A stretch of DNA of 11,166 bases, from positions 1-11,166 of the forward strand of contig JAMCVR010000100.1 in assembly GCA_023475455.1 (NCBI GenBank), written 5' to 3'. This DNA comes from Thermoplasmatota archaeon (GTDB lineage Bacteria; Pseudomonadota; Gammaproteobacteria; Burkholderiales; Thiobacillaceae). A program made the position numbers and the translations under genes. Of this stretch, positions 6,283-11,166 are shown piece by piece (the stretch's first letter is position 1; each line of letters starts with the position of its first letter). The notes under the pieces were generated by a model. That model was given only the letters and a program-made list of their open reading frames with translations. It was not told the origin of the DNA and searched no databases.

Positions 6283-8126
6283 AGGCTGCGGGAATCGTAT
6301 GCCAGGTCGGCGTCGCGGCCCACCCCGTACCAGCGGACATCCTCGCGCCAGAAGCGGCTCCTGGCCAATGAGGGGTGCGCCTTGCGAAACGCGATCATGA
6401 GCCTGAAGAAGCGGAAGATGTCCGGGTTTGCGCGCAGCCGGCCCCAATCGATCCAAGCCGTTTCGTTATCCTGATTGTAAGGATTGTTGTTCCCCGCCTG
6501 CGTGTGCATGAACTCGTCCCCGGCGCGCAGCATGGGCGTCCCGTTGGAAAGGAATAGCAGGCAGCAGAAATTCCTGATCTGTCGCCTGCGCAGTTTCATG
6601 ACCTCCGGCGGCGCGTCCTCGCCCCCTTCCCAGCCGCAGTTCCAGCTGTGGTTTTCCGCCATGCCGTCCGTGTTGCCGTGCCCGTTCGGCCCGTTCCGTT
6701 TTTGATTGTAGGCAACCAGGTCGTAGAGGGTGAATCCGTCGTGAGAGGCGACGTAGTTGACGCTCTGATGGGGATGATAGGCGTTCATCCGATCGTCGGG
6801 GAACAGATCGTCGCTGCCGTACAGGCGGCGCATCAGGGCCGGAACCATGCCGGGATCACCCTTGACGAAGCGGCGGAGATCGTCCCGGTATCGGCCGTTC
6901 CACTGGCACGCCATGATCCCCGGAAACCCCCGGCCCAGTTGATACACCCCGGCGGCGTCCCAGGGCTCGGCAATCAGGCGCAGGTGCGCCAGATCCGGGT
7001 CGGAGGCCATGTCGCTGAGCAGCGGCGCGTCGTTGACATTGACCGATCCGTCCGGGTTGCGGGTAAAGAGGGAAGCGAGGTCGAAGCGGAATCCGTCGAC
7101 GTGCATCTCGTGCGCCCAATGGCGGACGCTGTCCATGATCATCTTGCGGACGTAGCGGTTCGCGCAATTGAGCGTATTGCCGGTGCCGGAGAAGTTTTCG
7201 TAGGGCGCGTCCGGCCGGTCCGCCATCAGATAGTAGGTGCTGTTGTCGATCCCCTTGCAGCTGTAGACCGGGCCCGTGTGATCGCCTTCGCCCGTGTGGT
7301 TGTAGACAACGTCGAGGACCACCTCGATATCCGCCCGGTGCAGCGCCCTGACCATTTCGCGGAACTCGTTGTGTTGCGCCCCGACGGTGCGGTCGCTGAG
7401 ATAACCATGGTGGGGGGAGAAGAAGTTCAGCGGCATGTAGCCCCAGTAGTTGCCGTCGGAAGGGTCGTACTGGAACACCGGCATCAACTCCACCACGGTG
7501 ACGCCAAGGTTCTTCAAATACGGGATTTTCTCGACCAGGCCCGCAAACGTTCCGCGCGCTTCGTCCCTGACTCCGGAGTTGGGGTTCCTGGTAAATCCGC
7601 TGACGTGCAACTCGTAGATGACGGTATCGGCCTCGTGCCGGGAACGGCGGTCGCCTTGCCAGTCGAAGCGCTCGCTGTCGCCCGCAAGGACGCCCAGGGG
7701 CGCCTTGCCCGCGTTCGAGCCGGGCCGGGCGGCGGCGAGCCGGTCGAAAGCCGGGGGAAAGAACACGGACTTGGCATAGGGGTCGAGCAGGATTTTGTCG
7801 CGGTCGAACCCGTGCCACTCGAACCGGCCATTGGGCGCGGGCCCATCGACGCGGTATGCATAGTAGGATGCGCCCCGCATCGACCCGAACGGGATGCGGC
7901 AATGCCAGATCCTGCCCGTTTTGTTCTTGAGGTAATCGAACGGATATTCGAACACGGGCTCGACGCTGTCGCGCCCGGCGTAGAGCAGCAAGGTGACGCT
8001 TTGCGCATGCTTCGAGTAAAGCGCGAAGTTGTAGGCGTTCTCCGCTTCTATCCTGGTCGGACCCAGGGGGAACGGAAGCCCTTCCGCAGCCGCCCACCGG
8101 GATGATGCCGTCTCCGCCAACGTCAT
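6033..8126 (-). CDS. glgX: Glycogen debranching enzyme, GlgX/isoamylase type (GH13)
   Basis: This 697-residue enzyme hydrolyses alpha-1,6 branch points of glycogen or limit dextrins. The N-terminal part ([10 protein letters not shown], then NFALYSKHA) is a CBM48-type domain. The GH13 barrel shows all four conserved regions: [14 protein letters not shown] with the nucleophile aspartate, AEPWD with the acid/base glutamate, and VASHDG with the transition-state histidine-aspartate. An all-beta C-terminal domain follows. The ATG at 8126 was chosen because it has a GGAG Shine-Dalgarno six bases upstream and gives the family's usual length and N-terminus. An ATG at 8273 in the same frame would add 49 Arg/Cys-rich residues with no family likeness. 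The stop lies five bases before the next Pgm start, placing release and use of glucose units in one operon. No glgA, glgB, glgC or glgP is in view. Confidence 0.93.
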   Translation of the reverse strand: MTLAETASSRWAAAEGLPFPLGPTRIEAENAYNFALYSKHAQSVTLLLYAGRDSVEPVFEYPFDYLKNKTGRIWHCRIPFGSMRGASYYAYRVDGPAPNGRFEWHGFDRDKILLDPYAKSVFFPPAFDRLAAARPGSNAGKAPLGVLAGDSERFDWQGDRRSRHEADTVIYELHVSGFTRNPNSGVRDEARGTFAGLVEKIPYLKNLGVTVVELMPVFQYDPSDGNYWGYMPLNFFSPHHGYLSDRTVGAQHNEFREMVRALHRADIEVVLDVVYNHTGEGDHTGPVYSCKGIDNSTYYLMADRPDAPYENFSGTGNTLNCANRYVRKMIMDSVRHWAHEMHVDGFRFDLASLFTRNPDGSVNVNDAPLLSDMASDPDLAHLRLIAEPWDAAGVYQLGRGFPGIMACQWNGRYRDDLRRFVKGDPGMVPALMRRLYGSDDLFPDDRMNAYHPHQSVNYVASHDGFTLYDLVAYNQKRNGPNGHGNTDGMAENHSWNCGWEGGEDAPPEVMKLRRRQIRNFCCLLFLSNGTPMLRAGDEFMHTQAGNNNPYNQDNETAWIDWGRLRANPDIFRFFRLMIAFRKAHPSLARSRFWREDVRWYGVGRDADLAYDSRSLAFALHGGSQQDVDLYVMINAYWEDLAFRIQEGAANAWRRVVDTSLESPFDFLEPGNESPLLSLDYRVPARAIVVLVRDKGGG

Positions 8127-8779
8127 GTTTGCTCCGATGCCGTTTTCCCTGTCCAAAACCCGGCCATGGCCTCGGACGCCACAGACATCGCAGTGGCGTT
8201 CGTGCGCTTGCGCCCGCCGCCGATCCGTGCGCACGAATGCCTTCGACCCGCGCGCTCTTGAGCAGCAGCGCATCGATCGCCCCCCGTGCGGACTGCCGCC
8301 CAGGCCAGCGATGCGGGCCGAGCCGATGTGGTAAACGCCTCAAGATCGCTGTTTCCTGCCTGACAGTGACGAAGCACGCTCACGGCAAAGCCTTCCCGGG
8401 AATGCATCGGCATGCCAGTTTGGCCCGCATTGAGACAGGCGAAAAGAAACTGGCCAAAAGCCTGTTGGTTGATCCCGTTCTCGTAGATATCCGGAATGCG
8501 CAGCTTCGGTTTCCAGTAGAATGGGTGAGCCGCGCCTTCGAACACCTGCTTCTGCTCGGTGATGCAGGCCAGCACGAATTCCAGCGATGAGCCCTTGAAA
8601 TCGTTCGGAAACCGTCCCGTCTGGATATCCCGCACCACCGCCTCCACGCCGCGGCGGATGCTGCGAAAGGCCTTCAGCCGCGCTTCGCTGCCGACGAACC
8701 AGGTGTTGTACACGGACTCCGGGTCGTTCTTGCAGCTTTCGACCAGCGGGCCGAGACGTTCCGCGAAAACCTTTTCCAT
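8123..8779 (-). CDS. Hypothetical protein, possibly with a damaged C-terminus
   Basis: I do not recognise this 218-residue protein. It starts at the ATG at 8779-8777 (MEKVFAER) with a strong GGGGAG Shine-Dalgarno seven bases upstream; another ATG at 8800 in frame has no better signal. The first 125 or so residues look like a normal soluble protein, with mixed helix and aromatic residues and no membrane segment or signal peptide. After about residue 125 (near base 8405) the composition changes to Arg/Ala/Gly/Cys-rich sequence typical of GC-rich DNA read in a wrong frame, though the frame stays open to a TGA overlapping the glgX ATG (ATGA). A run of six G on the minus strand (8285-8280) could also hide a frameshift. 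The gene may be truncated, with 8127-8405 being leftover DNA. It lies between the kinase and glgX genes and is probably co-transcribed. Confidence 0.6.
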   Translation of the reverse strand: MEKVFAERLGPLVESCKNDPESVYNTWFVGSEARLKAFRSIRRGVEAVVRDIQTGRFPNDFKGSSLEFVLACITEQKQVFEGAAHPFYWKPKLRIPDIYENGINQQAFGQFLFACLNAGQTGMPMHSREGFAVSVLRHCQAGNSDLEAFTTSARPASLAWAAVRTGGDRCAAAQERAGRRHSCARIGGGRKRTNATAMSVASEAMAGFWTGKTASEQT

Positions 8780-8799
8780 CCGACTTCTCCCCAGGCGCA

Positions 8800-10392
8800 T
8801 CACAGTTTTCCGGAACGGGAAATCCCCCGCGCGAGACGCCAGGTAAACCACAGCGCCAGCGCGTAGCCCGCGGCAGCCAGCGCCGGCATCTGGCCGAGGC
8901 GCGGCCCGATCGAGTGCTGCATCAGCAGCGAGGCGGCGATGTAGAGGCCCAGCGTCACCAGCGCCAGCGCCACGCGGTTGCTGGCGCGGGCGATTTGCTG
9001 CTCCAGCTCTTCCATGCCGCGGTGCTGTACCTGCATCTCCAGGCCACTGGCGCGTATCCGGTGTATCCAGGCGCCGAGCTCGGCCGGCAGTTCCCGCACC
9101 CCGGCCGCGGCCTCGAACCGCAGCCGGCTCAGCCCCGTTTCCGCACCGGCGCCGGCTGACGGGCTGAGGACTTCTTCGGCCTTGCCGAGCAGGCTCTGCA
9201 GCAGATTGAAGTCCGGGTCGAGATCGCGCACGGCGTTTTCCATCAGATACAGCATGCGCATCAGGACCAGCAGACTGTGCGGGATGCGGACGTTGCGCCC
9301 GCGGCCGAGGCGCGCCACGCGCACGAACGCCTCGGCCAGCGACCACTCCTTGAGCGGCAGGCCGGCATAGTCCTGGATGACCTCCTGCATGCCCTGACGG
9401 AACTCCGCGCGATCGAGCGTCCCCGCGAGCAGACCGAGGTCCAGCGCCGCATCCAGCATCCACTCGCTGTCCTGATGGACGAAGGCGAGCAGGAACGCCG
9501 CCAGATTCCGGCGCGTGGACGGATCGAGCGTACCGACGATGCCGAAGTCGTGGAAGCAGATGCGCCCGCTGTCCATGATGAACAGGTTGCCGGGATGGGG
9601 ATCGCCGTGGAACACGCCCATGACGAACAGCTGCTGCAGATAGGCCTCGACCAGGGCCTGCGCGAGTTGCGGCCCGTGCGCGCGCAGCGCGGGGTCGTCC
9701 ACGCGGCGCCCGCCGCTCAGTTCCTGCACCAGCACCGATTCCGTATACAGCCCGTCGATCACCGCGGGAACGTGCACGGTCGCCGAGCCCCGGAACGCCT
9801 CGACGAAGCGCAGGGTGTTGCGCGCCTCGCGGCGGAAGTCCGTTTCCTTGCGCAGGTTGCTCCAGATCTCGTCGACGAGGGCGAGCGGCTCGTAGCGCCG
9901 CAGCCACGGCAACAGCGCGAGCAGCATGCACAGCACAGCGCGCAGCAGGCGCATGTCGCGGTCGATCTGGGCCTTGATGCGCGGCCGGCGGATCTTAGCC
10001 ACCACCCGCCGTCCGTCGTGCAGGCGCGCCCGGTGCACCTGCGCGATGGACGCCGCCGCCAGCGGGTGCGCCTCGAATTCGTCGAACAACTCGGCGATGG
10101 GCTTCCCCAGCGCCCGTTCCACCTCGCGCCGCGCGACCTCGTCAGGGAACGGCGCGACGTGGTCCTGCAAGCCCTGCAGCGCGCGGATGTACTCGTCCGG
10201 CAGCAGGTCGCGGTGCAGGCTCAGGCCCTGGCCGAGCTTCACGAACGTCGTGCCCAGCCGCTCGACCGTGCGGCACAGCGCTTGCGCCGGTGTCAGCGCC
10301 GGGCGCCACAGATGCAGGCTGACCAGCAGCCACCGGAGCAGGTAAGCACCGACCGCGAGGCCGATCTGGAGCAGTCTTCTCAGGCCGGACAT
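8800..10392 (-). CDS. ABC1/AarF/UbiB-family atypical protein kinase-like protein
   Basis: This is a 530-residue membrane-associated member of the ABC1 (ADCK/UbiB) atypical kinase family, related to proteins acting in ubiquinone biosynthesis or lipid handling. Family signatures in order are the KxGQ motif with SLHRDLLP (about 52-66), the Ala-rich nucleotide loop AAASIAQVH (about 112-120), the VAKIRRP lysine motif, KETDFRREARN with the conserved acidic residue, the catalytic HGDPHPGN and the metal-binding DFG. Two hydrophobic segments near the C-terminus (about 471-495 and 502-518) match the transmembrane hairpin of bacterial UbiB. The N-terminus is also hydrophobic. The gene starts eight bases after ftsH, and its stop overlaps an in-frame ATG of the next gene, so it is probably in an operon. 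Without ubi genes nearby, a role as the housekeeping UbiB is unproven; it may be an accessory paralogue linked to FtsH. Confidence 0.92.
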   Translation of the reverse strand: MSGLRRLLQIGLAVGAYLLRWLLVSLHLWRPALTPAQALCRTVERLGTTFVKLGQGLSLHRDLLPDEYIRALQGLQDHVAPFPDEVARREVERALGKPIAELFDEFEAHPLAAASIAQVHRARLHDGRRVVAKIRRPRIKAQIDRDMRLLRAVLCMLLALLPWLRRYEPLALVDEIWSNLRKETDFRREARNTLRFVEAFRGSATVHVPAVIDGLYTESVLVQELSGGRRVDDPALRAHGPQLAQALVEAYLQQLFVMGVFHGDPHPGNLFIMDSGRICFHDFGIVGTLDPSTRRNLAAFLLAFVHQDSEWMLDAALDLGLLAGTLDRAEFRQGMQEVIQDYAGLPLKEWSLAEAFVRVARLGRGRNVRIPHSLLVLMRMLYLMENAVRDLDPDFNLLQSLLGKAEEVLSPSAGAGAETGLSRLRFEAAAGVRELPAELGAWIHRIRASGLEMQVQHRGMEELEQQIARASNRVALALVTLGLYIAASLLMQHSIGPRLGQMPALAAAGYALALWFTWRLARGISRSGKL

Positions 10393-10400
10393 GCTTGCCC

Positions 10401-11166
10401 TTACTCGGGCTGCGCGACGCTCGCCGCAACCGCAAGCGGTCCCGGCTTGAGCAGTTCTCGGAGTTCGTCTTCGGTCAGCGTCTCGTGGGCGAGCAGCTCG
10501 CGCGCGCCGCGATCGAGCGTGTCGCGCCGTGCCTTCAAGGTCGCTACCGCCCGATCGAAAGCGTCCTGGACGATCATCCGCACCGCACGGTCGATCTCGC
10601 TCGCCGTCTCCTCGCTGTACTCGCGCGCGCCGGGCATCGCCCCGGGCACTTGCAGGAATGCAGGGTGCTCGGCCTCGTAGGCGACGTGGCCGAGCTTCCC
10701 GTGCATGCCGTAGCGCATGACCATGCTGCGCGCGATGTCCGTCACCTTGGCGAGGTCGTCGGCCGCGCCGGTCGAGAGATGATCGAACACCAGCCGCTCC
10801 GCTGCGCGGCCGCCGAGCAGCACCGCCATCTTGTTTTCCAGCTCCTCCCGCGTCATCAGGTAGCGGTCCTCGGTCGGGCGCTGGATGGTGTAGCCGAGTG
10901 CGCCGATGCCGCGCGGAATGATCGAGACCTTGTGCACCGGGTCGGTGCCGGGCAGCGACAGCGCCACCAGCGCGTGGCCCATCTCATGGTAGGCGACGAT
11001 CTCGCGCTCCTTCGGGTTGAGCAGCCGGTTCTTCTTCTCCAGGCCGGCGACGATGCGCTCCACCGCCGCGGTGAAATCGTCGGGCCCGACGGCTGCGGCG
11101 CCGCGGCGCGTGGCGAGCAGCGCGGCCTCGTTCACCAGGTTGGCGAGGTCGGCGCCGGTGAAGCCG
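10401..11166 (-). CDS. ftsH: FtsH-type ATP-dependent zinc metalloprotease, C-terminal part (cut by right edge)
   Basis: The last 254 residues of an FtsH protease are visible, from the final helix of the AAA module ([10 protein letters not shown]) through the peptidase domain; the membrane segments, Walker motifs and most of the ATPase lie outside the window. The zinc site is HEMGH (about residue 60 of the visible part), with the third ligand in the TGAADDL stretch, matching TGASNDI of E. coli FtsH. The usual family sequence is HEAGH, so Ala is Met here while both histidines and the glutamate are kept. LGGRAAE and [10 protein letters not shown] are also typical. FtsH degrades membrane and short-lived soluble proteins. 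The frame enters at 11165, and the TAA at 10403-10401 lies eight bases before the kinase gene. It could be the housekeeping FtsH or an accessory paralogue like those in heat-tolerance islands; the Met variant and neighbours lean to the latter. Confidence 0.93.
   Translation of the reverse strand, partial: GFTGADLANLVNEAALLATRRGAAAVGPDDFTAAVERIVAGLEKKNRLLNPKEREIVAYHEMGHALVALSLPGTDPVHKVSIIPRGIGALGYTIQRPTEDRYLMTREELENKMAVLLGGRAAERLVFDHLSTGAADDLAKVTDIARSMVMRYGMHGKLGHVAYEAEHPAFLQVPGAMPGAREYSEETASEIDRAVRMIVQDAFDRAVATLKARRDTLDRGARELLAHETLTEDELRELLKPGPLAVAASVAQPE

Noticed and set aside
6648..8105. A 485-codon plus-strand open frame opposite glgX
   Set aside because: It is antisense to a gene with all GH13 motifs, has Val/Arg-rich shadow composition and no recognisable domain.
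8123..9931. A 602-residue minus-strand frame
   Set aside because: Bases above about 8800 are a shadow of the ABC1 kinase gene in another frame; only the part from 8779 down is plausible.
9277..10680. A 467-codon plus-strand open frame opposite the ABC1 kinase gene and ftsH
   Set aside because: It is rich in Arg, Gln, His and Ala as expected for GC-rich antisense, and it crosses two well-supported genes.
1..11166. CRISPR arrays, tRNA/rRNA genes, insertion sequences, integrases, toxin-antitoxin pairs
   Set aside because: The only repeats of note are the three long tandem duplications and short dyads; no spacer-repeat pattern, RNA gene or transposase-like protein was seen.

Overview
The window is GC-rich (about 60-65% by eye) and every supported gene lies on the minus strand, so it reads from right (11166) to left (1). 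Codon use, FtsH and UbiB-type proteins, and a Cus-like tripartite efflux operon point to a proteobacterium, most likely Beta- or Gammaproteobacteria. This is inferred from gene types only; nothing in the window fixes the taxon.

Layout in transcription order. A tight gene string runs from the right edge to 2553: the C-terminal third of an FtsH-type membrane zinc protease (10401-11166, cut by the edge); an ABC1/AarF/UbiB-family atypical kinase with two C-terminal membrane segments (8800-10392); an unrecognised protein (8123-8779); a GlgX/isoamylase-type glycogen debranching enzyme (6033-8126); a short Pgm'-'GlgX chimera (5416-6027); an intact alpha-D-phosphoglucomutase (3755-5410); and an MFS efflux-type transporter (2553-3758). 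The intact genes overlap by a few bases (ATGA, GTGA or TGATG) or lie a few bases apart, which suggests one transcript. GlgX and Pgm together would release glucan chains from glycogen and interconvert glucose-1-P and glucose-6-P.

The region 2343-2552 is a junction. It holds a 23-codon remnant that looks like the end of a heavy-metal P-type ATPase, an unusual interleaved inverted repeat (2428-2448), a candidate promoter, and a small dyad in the leader. To its left is a copper/silver-type RND efflux operon: a truncated first copy of a TolC-family outer membrane factor (1803-2342), the intact factor (510-1784), an in-frame CusB'-'CusC chimera (28-513), and the first codons of another cusB copy (1-31).

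The most striking structural feature is three separate direct tandem duplications in 6.3 kb, with unit lengths of 482, 558 and 617 bp. The copies appear identical, and each novel junction has only a few shared bases. Each leaves a complete copy of the affected genes and inserts a chimera or a truncated gene. They are either very recent duplications or assembly artefacts; the identical copies, similar sizes and clustering make an artefact a serious possibility. Apart from these, the gene content belongs to known families, and I do not see a clearly new biological system.
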